A stretch of 64,000 bases of DNA from Hydractinia symbiolongicarpus (taxonomy: Eukaryota; Cnidaria; Hydrozoa; Anthoathecata; Hydractiniidae), in assembly GCF_029227915.1 (NCBI RefSeq), contig NC_079887.1:25295650-25359649 (forward strand). The letters are read 5' to 3'. A model generated the notes under the pieces. It made no database searches. It saw only the letters and a list, made by a program, of their open reading frames with translations, and had not been told where the DNA came from. Shown here in pieces: positions 9,180 through 22,304 of the stretch. Numbering within the stretch: the first letter of the stretch is position 1; each line of letters begins with the position of its first letter. The position numbers and the translations under genes were made by a program.

Positions 9180-12100
9180 AAACTACAAGTCTCATGCGTT
9201 TTAACGGTGAAAAAATTATTTAAAAAATCGTTCGGGAAATCAGTTTACTCCCTGGCTACTTTCTTTGTATACATTCGACTATACGGGCCAAGCCCGGGAT
9301 TTACGGGAAATCGCGGGTTTTTGCTTGCCGGCGATTAAATTTCTTTCATTCAGCGTCTCACCAAAAATGAAAATATTTTTGAAAACTACAAGTCTCGTGC
9401 GTTTTAGTAATTAAAAAATAATTTAGAAAATCTTTGGGAAATCAGTTTACTCCCTGGGTACTTTCTTTGTATACATTCGACTATACCGGTCAAGCTCGGG
9501 ATTTACGGGAAATCGCGGGTTTCCGTTTGCCGACGATTAAACTTGTTTTATTCAACGTCTCATCAAAAATGAAAGCATTTTTAAAAACTACAAGTCTCAT
9601 GCGTTTTAGTGATTAAAAAATAATTTAAAAAATCGTTCGGAAAATCAATTTACTCCCTGGGTACTTTCTTTGTATACATTCGACTATACGGGCCGATTCC
9701 GGTATTTACGGGAAATTGCAGGTTTTCGTTTGCCGGCGATTAAACTTCTTTTATTCAGCGTCTCATCAAAAATGAAAGCATTTTTAAAAACTACAAGTCT
9801 CATGCGTTTTAGTGATTAAAAAATAATTTAAAAAATCGTTCGGAAAATCAGTTTACTCCCTGGGTACTTTCTTTGTATACATTCGACTATACGGGCCGAT
9901 TCCGGTATTTACGGGAAATCGCAGGTTTTCGTTTGCCGGCGATTTAACTTCTTTTATTCAGGGTCTCATAAAAAATGAAAACATTTTTGAAAACTACAAG
10001 TCTCATGCGTTTTAGTGATTAAAATATAATATAAAAAATCCTTCGGGAAATGAGTTTACTCCATGGGTACTTTCTTTGTATACTTTCAATTATACGGGCC
10101 GAGTCCGGGATTTAGGGGAAATCGCGGGATTTCATTTGCCGGCGATTAAACTTCTTTTATTCAGCGTCTCACCAAAAATGTAAAGATTTTTAAATACTAC
10201 AAGTCTCATTCGTTCTAGTGGTGCAAAAATTATTTAAAAAATCGTTCGGGAAATCAGTTTACGCCCTGCCGACTTTCTTTGTATACTTTTAATTATACGG
10301 GCCGATTCCGGGATTTAGGGTAACGCGGGTTTTCGTTTGCCGGCGATTAAACTTCTTTTATTCAGCGTCTCACCAAAAATGTAAACATTTTTAAATACTA
10401 CAAGTCTCGTGCGTTTTAATGATTAAAAAATAATTTAGAAAATCGTTGGGAAATCAGTTTACTCCCTGGGAACTTCCTTTGTATACATTCGACTATACGG
10501 GTCAAGCTCGGGATTTACGGGAAATCGCGGGTTTTCATTTGCCGGCGATTAAACTTCTTTTAGTCAGCGTGTCATTAAAAATGAAAAGATTTTTGAAAAC
10601 TACAAGTCTCATTCGTTTTAATGGTGAAAAAATAATTTAAAAAATCGTTCGGGAAATGGGTTTACTCCCTGGGTACTTTCTTTGTATACTTTTGACTATA
10701 CGGGCCGATTCCGGTATTTACGGGAAAATGGCGGGTTTCTGTTTGCCGGCGATTAAACTTCTTTTATTCAGCGTCTCATCAAAAATGAAAACATTTTTGA
10801 AAACTACAAGTCTCATGCGTTTTAGAGGTGAAAAAATAATTTAAAAAATCCTTCGGGAAATGAGTTTACTCCCTGGGTACTTTCTTTGTATACTGTTGAC
10901 TATACGGGCCGATTTCGGTATTTACGGGAAATCGCAGGTTTTCGTTTGCCGGCAATTTAATTTCTTTTATTCAGCGTCTCATGAAAAATGAAAACATTTT
11001 TGAAAACTACAAGTCTCATGCGTTTTAACGGTGAAAAAATATTTTAAAAAATCGTTCTGGAAATGAGTTTACTCGCAGGGTACTTTCTTTGTATACATAC
11101 GACTATACGGGCCAAGCCCGGGATTTAGGGGAAATCGCGGGTTTTCGTTTGCCGGCGATTAAACTACCTTTATTCAGCGTCTCACCAAAAATGTAAACAT
11201 TTTTGAATACTACAAGTCTCATTCGGTCTAGTGGTGCACAAATTGTTTAAAAAATCGTTCGGGAAATCAGTTTACTCCCTGGGTACTTTCTTTGTATACA
11301 TTCGACTATACGGGCCAAGCCCGGGATTTACGGGAAATCGCGGGTTTTTGCTTGCCGGCGATTAAACTTCTTTCATTCAGCGCCTCACCAAAAATGAAAA
11401 CATTTTTAAAAACTACAAGTCTCGTGCGTTGTAGTGATTAAAAAATAATTTAGAAAATAGTTGGGAAATCAGTTTACTCCCTGGGTACTTTCTTTGTATA
11501 CATTCGACTATACCTTAAGCTCGGGATTTACGGGAAATCGCGGGTTTCCGTTTGCCGGCGATTAAACTTGTTTTCTTCAACGTCTCATCAAAAATGAAAG
11601 CATTTTTAAAAACTACAAGTCTCATGCGTTTTAGTGATTGAAAAATAATTTAAAAAATCGTTCGGAAAATCAGTTTACTCCCTGGGTACTTTCTTTGCAT
11701 ACATTCGACTATACGGGCCGATTTCGGTATTTACGGGAAATCGCGGGTTTCCGTTTGCCGGCGATTAAACTTCTTTTATTCAGCGTCTCATCAAAAATGA
11801 AAGCATTTTTGAAAACTACAAGTCTCATGCGTTTTAGAGGTAAAAAAATAATTTAAAAAATCGTTCGGGAAATGAGATTACTCCCTGGGTACTTTCTTTG
11901 TATACTGTTGACTATACGGGCCGATTTCTGTATTTACGGGAAATCGCAGGTTTTAGTTTTCCCGGCGATTTAACTTCTTTTATTCAGCGTATCATGAAAA
12001 ATGAAACATTTTTGAAAACTACAAGTCTCATGCGTTTTAGTGATTAAAATATAATATAAAAAATCCTTCGGGAAATGAGTTTACTCCCTGGGTACTTTCT

Positions 12101-15100
12101 TTGTATACTTTCAATTATACGGGCCGAGTCCGGGATTTAGGGTAACGCGGGTTTTCGTTTGCCGGCGATTAAACTTCTTTTATTCAGCGTCTCACCAAAA
12201 ATGTAAACATTTTTGAATACTACAAGTCTCATTCGTTCTAGTGTTGCAGAAATTATTTAAAAAATCGTTCGGAAAATTAATTTAATCCCTGGGTACTTTC
12301 TTTGTATACATTCGACTATACGGGCCAAGCCCGGGATTTACGGGAAATCGCGGGTTTTCGTTTGCCGGCGATTAAACTTCTTTTATTCAATGTCTCATCA
12401 AAAATGAAAGCATTTTTGAAAACTACAAGTCTCATGCGTTTTAGTGATTAAAAAATAATTTAAAAAATCATTCGGGAAAGGAGTTTACTCCCTGGGTACT
12501 TTCTTTGTATACTTTTGACTATACGGGCCGATTCCAGTATTTACGGGAAATTGCGGGTTTTCATTTGCCGGCAATTAACCTTCTTTTATTCAGCGTCTCA
12601 TCAACAATGAAAACATTTTTGAAAACTACAAGTCTCATGCGTTTTAGAGGTGAAAAAATAATTTAAAAAATCGTTCGGGAAATGAGTTTACTCCCTGGGT
12701 ACTTTCTTTGTATACTGTTGACTATACGGGCCGATTTCTGTATTTACGGGAAATCGCAGGTTTTGGTTTGCCGGCGATTTAACTTCTTTTATTCAGCGTA
12801 TCATGAAAAACGAAACATTTTTGAAAACTACAAGTCTCATGCGTTTTAGTGATTAAAATATAATATAAAAAATCCTTCGGAAAATGAGTTTACTCCCTGG
12901 GTACTTTCTTTGTATACTTTCAATTATACGGGTCGAGTCCGGGATTTAGGGGAAATCGCGGGTTTTCGTTTGCCGGAGATTAAACTGCTTTTATTCAGCG
13001 TCTTACCAAAAATGTAAACATTTTTGAACACTACAAGTCTCATTCGTTCTAGTGGTGCAGAGATTATTTAAAAAATCGTTCGGGATATCAGTTTACTCCC
13101 TGGGTACTTTCTTTGTATACTTTTAATTATACGGACCGAGTCCGGGATTTAGGGTAACGCGGGTTTTCGTTTGCCGGCGATTAAACTTCTTTTATTCAGC
13201 GTCTCACCAAAAATGTAAACATTTTTCAATACTACAAGTCTCATTCGTTCTAGTGGTGCAGAAATTATTTAAAAAATCGTTCGGGAAATTAATTTAATCC
13301 CTGGGTACTTTCTTTGTATACATTCGACTATACGGGCCAAGCCCGGGATTTACGGGAAATTGCGGGTTTTCGCTTGCCGGCGATTAAACTTCTTTTATTC
13401 AACGTCTCATCAAAAATGAAAGCATTTTTGAAAACTACAAGTCTCATGCGTTTTAGTGATTAAAAAATAATTTAAAAAATCGTTCGGGAAATGAGTTTAC
13501 TCCCTGGGTACTTTCTTTGTATACTGTTGACTATACGGGCCGATTTCTGTATTTACGGGAAATCGCAGGTTTTGGTTTGCCGGCGATTTAACTTCTTTTA
13601 TTCAGGGTATCATGAAAAACGAAACATTTTTGAAAACTACAAGTCTCATGCGTTTTAGTGATTAAAATATAATATAAAAAATCGTTCGGGAAATGAGTTT
13701 ACTCCCTGGGTACTTTCTTTGTATACTTTCAATTATACGGGTCGAGTCCGGGATTTAGGGGAAATCGCGGGTTTTCGTTTGCCGGAGATTAAACTGTATT
13801 TATTCAGCGTCTCACCAAAAATGTAAACATTTTTGAATACTACAAGTCTCATTCGTTCTAGTGGTGCAGAGATTATTTAAAAAATCGTTCGGGAAATCAG
13901 TTTACTCCCTGGGTACTTTCTTTGTATACTTTTAATTATACGGGCCGAGTCCGGGATTTAGGGTAACGCAGGTTTTCGTTTGCCGGCGATTAAACTTCTT
14001 TTATTCAGCGTCTCACCAAAAATGTAAACATTTTTGAATACTACAAGTCTCATTCGTTCTAGTGGTGCCGAAATTATTTAAAAAATCGTTCGGGAAATCA
14101 ATTTACTCCCTGGGTACTTTCTTTGTATACATTCGACTATACGGGCCAAGCCCGGGATTTAGGGAAACGCGGGTTTTCGTTTGCCGGCGATTAAACTTCT
14201 TTTATTCAGCGTCTCACCAAAAATGAAAACATTTTTAAATACTACAAGTCTCATTCGTTCTAGTGGTGCAGAAATTATTTAAAAAATCGTTCGGGAAATC
14301 AATATACTCCCTGGGTACTTTCTTTGTATACATTCGACTATACGGTCCAAGCCCGGGATTTACGGGAAATCGCGGGTTTTCGTTTGCCGGCGATTAAACA
14401 TCTTTTAGTCAGCGTCTCATCAAAAATGAAACGATTTTTGAAAACTACAAGTCTCATGCTTTTATTGGTGAAAAAATAATTTAAAAAATCGTTCGGGAAA
14501 CGCGTTTACTCCCTGGGTACTTTCTTTGTATACTTTTGACTATACGAGCCGATTCCGGTATTTACGGGTAATCGCGGGTTTTCGTTTGCCGGCGATTAAA
14601 CTTCTTTTATTCAGCGTCTTATCAAAAATGAAAACATTTTTGAAAACTACAAGTCTCATGCGTTTTAGTGATTAAAAAATAATATAAAAATCCTTCGGGA
14701 AATGAGTTTACTCCCTGGGTACTTTCCTTGTATACTTTTGACTATACGGGCTGATTCCAGAATTTACGGGAAATCGCCGGTTTTCGTTTGCCGGCGATTA
14801 AGATTCTTTTATTCAGCGTCTCATCAAAAATGAAAACATTCTTGAAAACTACAAGTCGCAAGCGTTTCAGTGATTAAAAAATAATTTAAAAAATCGTTCG
14901 GGAAATGAATTTACTCCCTGGGTACTTTCTTTGTATACATTCGACTATACGGGCCAAGCCCGGGATTTACGGGAAATCGCGGGTTTTCGTTTGCCGGCTA
15001 TTAAACTTCTTTTATTCAGCGTCTCATCAAAAATGTGAACATTTTTGAATACTACAAGTCTCATTCGTTCTAGTGGTGCAGAAATTATTTAAAAAATCGT

Positions 15101-17949
15101 TCGGGAAATCAGTTTACTCCCTGGGTACTTTATTTGTATACATTGGACTATACAAAGCCAAGCCCGGGATTTTCGCGAAATCGCAGGTTTTCGTTTGCGG
15201 GAGATTAAACTGCTTTTATTCAACGTCTCACCAAAAATGTAAACATTTTTGAATACTACAAGTCTCATTCGTTCTAGTGGTGCAGAGATTATTTAAAAAA
15301 TCGGTCGGGAAATCAGTTTAGTTCCTGCGTACTTTCTTTGTATACTTTTAATTATACGGGCCGAGTCCGGGATTTAGGGTAACGCGGGTTTTCGTTTGCC
15401 GGCGATTAAACTTATTTTACTCAGCGTCTCACCAAAAATGTAAACATTTTTGAATACTACAAGTCTCGTGCGTTTTAATGATTAAAAAATAATTTAGAAA
15501 ATCGTTGGGAAATCAGTTTACTCCCTGGGAACTTCCTTTGTATACATTCGACTATACGGGTCAAGCTCGGGATTTACGGGAAATCGCGGGTTTCCGTTTG
15601 CCGGCGATTAAACTTCTTTTATTCAGCGTCTTATCAAAAATAAAAACATTCTTGAAAACTACAAGTCTCAAGCGTTTCAGTGATTAAAAAATAATTTAAA
15701 AAATCGTTCGGGAAATGAATTTACTCCCTGGGTACTTTCTTTGTATACATTCGACTATACGGGCCAAGCCCGGGATTTACGGGAAATCGCGGGTTTTCGT
15801 TTGCCGGCGATTAAACTTCTTTTATTCAGCGTCTCATCAAAAATGAAAACATTCTTGAAAACTACAAGTCTCATGCGTTTTATTGGTGAAAAAATAATTT
15901 AAAAAATCGTTTGGGAAATGAGTTTACTCCCTGGGTACTTTCCTTGTATACTTTTGACTATACGGGCTGATTCCAGAATTTACGGGAAATCGCCGGTTTT
16001 CGTTTGCCGGCGATTAAACTTCTTTTATTCAGCGTCTCATCAAAAATGAAAACATTCTTGAAAACTACAAGTCTCAAGGGTTTCAGTGATTAAAAAATAA
16101 TTTAAAAAATCGGTCGGGAAATTAATTTACTCCCTGGGTACTTTTTTTGTATACATTCGACTATACGGGCCAAGTCCGGGGTTTACGGGAAATCGCGGGT
16201 TTTCGTTTACCGGCTATTAAACTTCTTTTATTCAGCGTCTCATCAAAAATGTGAACATTTTTGAATACTACAAGTCTCATTCGTTCTAGTGGTGCAGAAA
16301 TTATTTAAAAAAATCGTTCGGGAAATCAGTTTACTCCCTGGGTACTTTGTTTGTTTACATTCGACTATACAAGCCAAGCCCGGGATTTTCGGGAAATCGC
16401 GGGTTTTCGTTTGCCGGCGATTAAACTTCTTTTATTCAGCGTCTTATCAAAAATAAAAACATTTTTGAAAACTACAAGTCTCATGCGTTTTAGTGATTAA
16501 AAAATAATATAAAAATCCTTCGGGAAATGAGTTTACTCCCTGGGTACTTTCCTTGTATACTTTTGACTATACGGGCTGATTCCAGAATTTACGGGAAATC
16601 GCCGGTTTTCGTTTGCCGGCGATTAAACTCCTTTTATTCAGCGTCTCATCAAAAATGAAAACATTCTTGAAAACTAAAAGTCGCAAGCGTTTTATTGGTG
16701 AAAAAATAATTTAAAAAATCGTTCGGGAAATGAATTTACTCCCTGGGTACTTTCTTTGTATACATTCGACTATACGGGCCAAGCCCGGGATTTACGGGAA
16801 ATCGCGGGTTTTCGTTTGCCGGCTATTAAACTTCTTTTATTCAGCGTCTCATCAAAAATGTGAACATTTTTGAATACTACAAGTCTCATTCGTTCTAGTG
16901 GTGCAGAAATTATTTAAAAAATCGTTCGGGAAATCAGTTTACTCCCTGGGTACTTTATTTGTATACATTGGACTATACAAAGCCAAGCCCGGGATTTTCG
17001 CGAAATCGCAGGTTTTCGTTTGCGGGAGATTAAACTGCTTTTATTCAACGTCTCACCAAAAATGTAAACATTTTTGACTACTACAAGTCTCATTCGTTCT
17101 AGTGGTGCAGAGATTATTTAAAAAATCGGTGGGGAAATCAGTTTAATCCCTGGGTACTTTCTTTGTACACTTTTAATTATACGGGCCGAGTCCGGGATTT
17201 AGGTTAACGCGGGTTTTCGTTTGCCGGCGATTAAACTTCTTTTATTCAGCGTCTCACCAAAAATATAAACATTTTTGAATACTACAAGTCTCATTCGTTC
17301 TAGTGGTGCAGAAATTATTTAAAAAATCGTTCGGGAAATCAATTTACTCCCTGGGTACTTTCTTTGTATACATTCGACTATACGGCCAAGCCCGGGATTT
17401 ACGGGAAATCGCGGGTTTTCGTTTGCCGGCGATTAAACTTCTTTTAGTCAGCGTCTCAACAAAAATGAAACGATTTTTGAAAACTACAAGTCTCATGCGT
17501 TTTATTGGTGAAAAAATAATTTAAAAAATCGTTTGGGAAATGAGTTTACTCCCTGGGTACTTTCCTTGTATACTTTTGACTATACGGGCTGATTCCAGAA
17601 TTTACGGGAAATCGCCGGTTTTCGTTTGCCTGCGATTAAACTTCTTTTATTCAGCGTCTCATCAAAAATGAAAACATTCTTGAAAACTACAAGTCTCAAG
17701 GGTTTCAGTGATTAAAAAATAATTTAAAAAATCGGTCGGGAAATGAATTTACTCCCTGGGTACTTTTTTTGTATACATTCGACTATACGGGCCAAGTCCG
17801 GGGTTTACGGGAAATCGCGGGTTTTCGTTTACCGGCTATTAAACTTCTTTTATTCAGCGTCTCATCAAAAATGTGAACATTTTTGAATACTACAAGTCTC
17901 ATTCGTTCTAGTGGTGCAGAAATTATTTAAAAAAATCGTTCGGGAAATC

Positions 17950-18770
17950 AGTTTACTCCCTGGGTACTTTGTTTGTTTACATTCGACTATACAAGCCAAG
18001 CCCGGGATTTTCGGGAAATCGCGGGTCTTCGTTTGCCGGCGATTAAACTTCTTTTATTCAGCGTCTCATCAAAAATGAAAACATTTTTTAAAACTACAAG
18101 TCTCATGCGTTTTAGAGGTGAAAAAATTATTTAAAATATTGTTCGGAAAATTAGTTTACTCCCTGGGTACTTTCTTTGTATACATTCGACTATACGGGCC
18201 AATTTCGGTATTTACTGGAAATCGCGGGTTTTTGTTTGCCGGCGATTAAACTTCTTTTATTCAGCGTCTCATCAAAAATTAAAACATTTTTTAAAACTAC
18301 AAGTCTCATGCGTTTTAGAGGTGAAAAAATAATTTAAAAAATCGTTCGGGAAATGAGTTTACTCCCTGGGAACTTTCTTTGTATACTGTTGACTATACTG
18401 GCCGATTTCGGTATTTTCGGGAAATCGCGGGTTTTCGTTTGCCGGCGATTAAACTTCTTTTATTCAACGTCTCATCAAAAATAAAAACATTTTTGAAAAC
18501 TACAAGTCTCGTGCGTTTTAGTGATTAAAAAATAATTTAAAAAATCGTTCGGGAAATCAGTTTACTCCCTGGGTACTTTCTTTGTATACATTCGAGTATA
18601 CCGGCCAAGCCCGGTATTTTCGGGAAATCGCGGGTTTTCGTTTTCCGGCGATTAAACTTCTTTTATTCAGCGTCTCATCAAAAATGAAAACATTTTTAAA
18701 AACTACATGTCTCATGCGTTTTAGTGATTAAAAAAAAATTTAAAAAATCGTTCGGGAAATGAGTTTACTC
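17950..18770. repeat. Approximately 0.8-kb segment, first of several dispersed copies
   Basis: A run of about four monomers marked by TTGTTTGTTTACATTC, GGGCCAATTTCGG, TTTACTGGAAATCG and ACTACATGTCTC. It recurs 6271 bp downstream (near 24221-25041), partly again near 26966-27667, and in part near 20780-21100. The offset is constant across three internal landmarks. Confidence 0.78.
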
Positions 18771-18869
18771 CCTGGGTACTTTCTTTGTATACTTTCAATT
18801 ATACGGGTCGAGTCCGGGATTTAGGGGAAATCGCGGGTTTTCGTTTGCCGGAGATTAAACTGCTTTTAT

Positions 18870-21100
18870 TCAGCGTCTCACCAAAAATGTAAACATTTTT
18901 GAATACTACAAGTCTCATTCGTTCTAGTGGTGCAGAGATTATTTAAAAAATCGTTCGGGAAATCAGTTTACTCCCTGGGTACTTTCTTTGTATACTTTTA
19001 ATTATACGGGCCGAGTTCGGGATTTAGGGTAACGCAGGTTTTCGTTTGCCGGCGATTAAACTTCTTTTATTCAGCGTCTCACCAAAAATATAAACATTTT
19101 TGAATACTACAAGTCTCATTCGTTCTAGTGGTGCCGAAATTATTTAAAAAATCGTTCGGGAAATCAATTTACTCCCTGGGAACTTTCTTTGTATACATTC
19201 GACTATACGGGCCAAGCCCGGGATTTAGGGAAACGCGGGTTTTCGTTTGCCGGCGATTAAACTTCTTTTATTCTGCGTCTCACCAAAAATGAAAACATTT
19301 TTAAATACTACAAGTCTCATTCGTTCTAGTGGTGCAGAAATTATATAAAAAATCGTTTGGGAAATCAATTTACTCCCTGGGTACTTTCTTTGTATACATT
19401 CGACTATACGGTTCAAGCCCGGTATTTACGGGTAATCGCGGGTTTTCGTTTGCCGGCGATTAAACTTCTTTTATTCAGCGTCTTATCAAAAATGAAAACA
19501 TTTTTGAAAACTACAAGTCTCATGCGTTTTAGTGATTAAAAAATAATATAAAAATCCTTCGGGAAATGAGTTTACTCCCTGGGTACTTTCCTTGTATACT
19601 TTTGACTATACGGGCTGATTCCAGAATTTACGGGAAATCGCCGGTTTTCGTTTGCCGGCGATTAAACTTCTTTTATTCAGCGTCTCATCAAAAATGAAAA
19701 CATTCTTGAAAACTACAAGTCTCATGCGTTTCAGTGATTAAAAAATAATTTAAAAAATCGTTCGGGAAATCAGTTTACTCCCTGGGTACTTTCTTTGTAT
19801 ACATTCGAGTATACCGGCCAAGCCCGGGATTTACGGGAAATCGCGGGTTTTCGTTTGCCGGCTATTAAACTTCTTTTATTCAGCGTCTCATCAAAAATGT
19901 GAACATTTTTGAATACTACAAGTCTCATTCGTTCTAGTGGTGCAGAAATTATTTAAAAAATCGTTCGGGAAATCAGTTTACTCCCTGGGTACTTTATTTG
20001 TATACATTGGACTATACAAAGCCAAGCCCGGGATTTTCGCGAAATCGCAGGTTTTCGTTTGCGGGAGATTAAACTGCTTTTATTCAACGTCTCACCAAAA
20101 ATGTAAACATTTTTGACTACTACAAGTCTCATTCGTTCTAGTGGTGCAGAGATTATTTAAAAAATCGGTCGGGAAATCAGTTTAATCCCTGGGTACTTTC
20201 TTTGTACACTTTTAATTATACGGGCCGAGTCCGGGATTTAGGTTAACGCGGGTTTTCGTTTGCCGGCGATTAAACTTCTTTTATTCAGCGTCTCACCAAA
20301 AATGTAAACATTTTTGAATACTACAAGTCTCATTCGTTCTAGTGGTGCAGAAATTATTTAAAAAATCGTTCGGGAAATCAATTTACTCCCTGGGTACTTT
20401 CTTTGTATACATTCGACTATACGGCCAAGCCCGGGATTTACTAGAAATTTCGGGTTTTCGTTTGCCGGCGATTAAGCTTCTTTTAGTCAGCGTCTCATCA
20501 AAAATGAAACGATTTTTAAAAACTACAAGTCTCATGCGTTTTATTGGTGAAAAAATAATTTAAAAAATCGTTTGGGAAATGAGTTTACTCCCTGGGTACT
20601 TTCCTTGTATACTTTTGACTATACGGGCTGATTCCAGAATTTACGGGAAATCGCCGGTTTTCGTTTGCCGGCGATTAAACTTCTTTTATTCAGCGTCTCA
20701 TCAAAAATGAAAACATTCTTGAAAACTACAAGTCTCAAGCGTTTCAGTGATTAAAAAATAATTTAAAAAATCGTTCGGGAAATCAGTTTACTCCCTGGGT
20801 ACTTTGTTTGTTTACATTCGACTATACAAGCCAAGCCCGGGATTTTCGGGAAATCGCGGGTTTTCGTTTGCCGGCGATTAAACTTCTTTTATTCAGCGTC
20901 TCATCAAAAATGAAAACATTTTTTAAAACTACAAGTCTCATGCGTTTTAGAGGTGAAAAAATTATTTAAAATATTGTTCGGAAAATTAGTTTACTCCCTG
21001 GGTACTTTCTTTGTATTCATTCGACTATACGGGCCAATTTCGGTATTTACTGGAAATCGCGGGTTTTTGTTTGCCGGCGATTAAACTTCTTTTATTCAGC
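18870..21100. repeat. Large duplication (offset 3436 bp), copy 1
   Basis: About 11 monomers repeated at 22305-24537. Landmarks at 19357, 20342 and 21035 recur at 22793, 23778 and 24471, all offset by 3436 bp. Shared private variants include GCCAAGCCCGGGATTTTCGCG with TTTGCGGGAGATT, and GGATTTAGGTTAACGCGGG. The ends are approximate, set where monomer variants stop matching. Confidence 0.78.
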
Positions 21101-21600
21101 GTCTCACCAAAAATGTAAACATTTTTGAATACTACAAGTCTCATTCGTTCTAGTGGTGCAGAGATTATTTAAAAAATCGTTCGGGAAATCAGTTTACTCC
21201 CTGGGTACTTTCTTTGTATACTTTCAATTATACAGGTCGAGTCCGGGATTTAGGGGAAATCGCGGGTTTTCGTTTGCCGGAGATTAAACTGCTTTTATTC
21301 AGCGTCTCACCAAAAATGTAAACATTTTTGAATACTACAAGTCTCATTCGTTCTAGTGGTGCAGAGATTATTTAAAAAATCGTTCGGGAAATCAGTTTAC
21401 TCCCTGGGTACTTTCTTTGTATACTTTTAATTATACGGGCCGAGTTCGGGATTTAGGGTAACGCAGGTTTTCGTTTGCCGGCGATTAAACTTCTTTTATT
21501 CAGCGTCTCACCAAAAATATAAACATTTTTGAATACTACAAGTCTCATTCGTTCTAGTGGTGCCGAAATTATTTAAAAAATCGTTCGGGAAATCAATTTA

Positions 21601-22203
21601 CTCCCTGGGAACTTTCTTTGTATACATTCGACTATACGGGCCAAGCCCGGGATTTAGGGAAACGCATGTTTTCGTTTGCCGGCGATTAAACTTCTTTTAT
21701 TCTGCGTCTCACCAAAAATGAAAACATTTTTAAATACTACAAGTCTCATTCGTTCTAGTGGTGCCGAAATTATTTAAAAAATCGTTCGGGAAATCAATTT
21801 ACTCCCTGGGAACTTTCTTTGTATACATTCGACTATACGGGCCAAGCCCGGGATTTAGGGAAACGCATGTTTTCGTTTGCCGGCGATTAAACTTCTTTTA
21901 TTCTGCGTCTCACCAAAAATGAAAACATTTTTAAATACTACAAGTCTCATTCGTTCTAGTGGTGCAGAAATTATTTAAAAAATCGTTCGGGAAATCAATT
22001 TACTCCCTGGGAACTTTCTTTGTATACATTCGACTATACGGGCCAAGCCCGGGATTTAGGGAAACGCATGTTTTCGTTTGCCGGCGATTAAACTTCTTTT
22101 ATTCTGCGTCTCACCAAAAATGAAAACATTTTTAAATACTACAAGTCTCATTCGTTCTAGTGGTGCAGAAATTATTTAAAAAATCGTTTGGGAAATCAAT
22201 TTA
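21601..22203. repeat. Local triplication of a 201-bp monomer
   Basis: Three consecutive copies start at 21601, 21802 and 22003, each 201 bp, all with CTGGGAACTTTC, GGGAAACGCATG and TTCTGCGTCTCACC. They are nearly identical by eye. The first ends GTGCCGAAATT and the other two GTGCAGAAATT. Related single copies lie near 19172 and 22609. Confidence 0.88.
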
Positions 22204-22304
22204 CTCCCTGGGTACTTTCTTTGTATACATTCGACTATACGGTCCAAGCCCGGTATTTACGGGTAATCGCGGGTTTTCGTTTGCCGGCGATTAAACTTCT
22301 TTTA

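Noticed and set aside
19225-19416. Minus-strand open frames (also near 26681-26896, 38650-38865 and 39462-39677)
   Set aside because: They are the antisense of the same monomers, appear only where point changes remove stops, and span monomer boundaries in varying phase.
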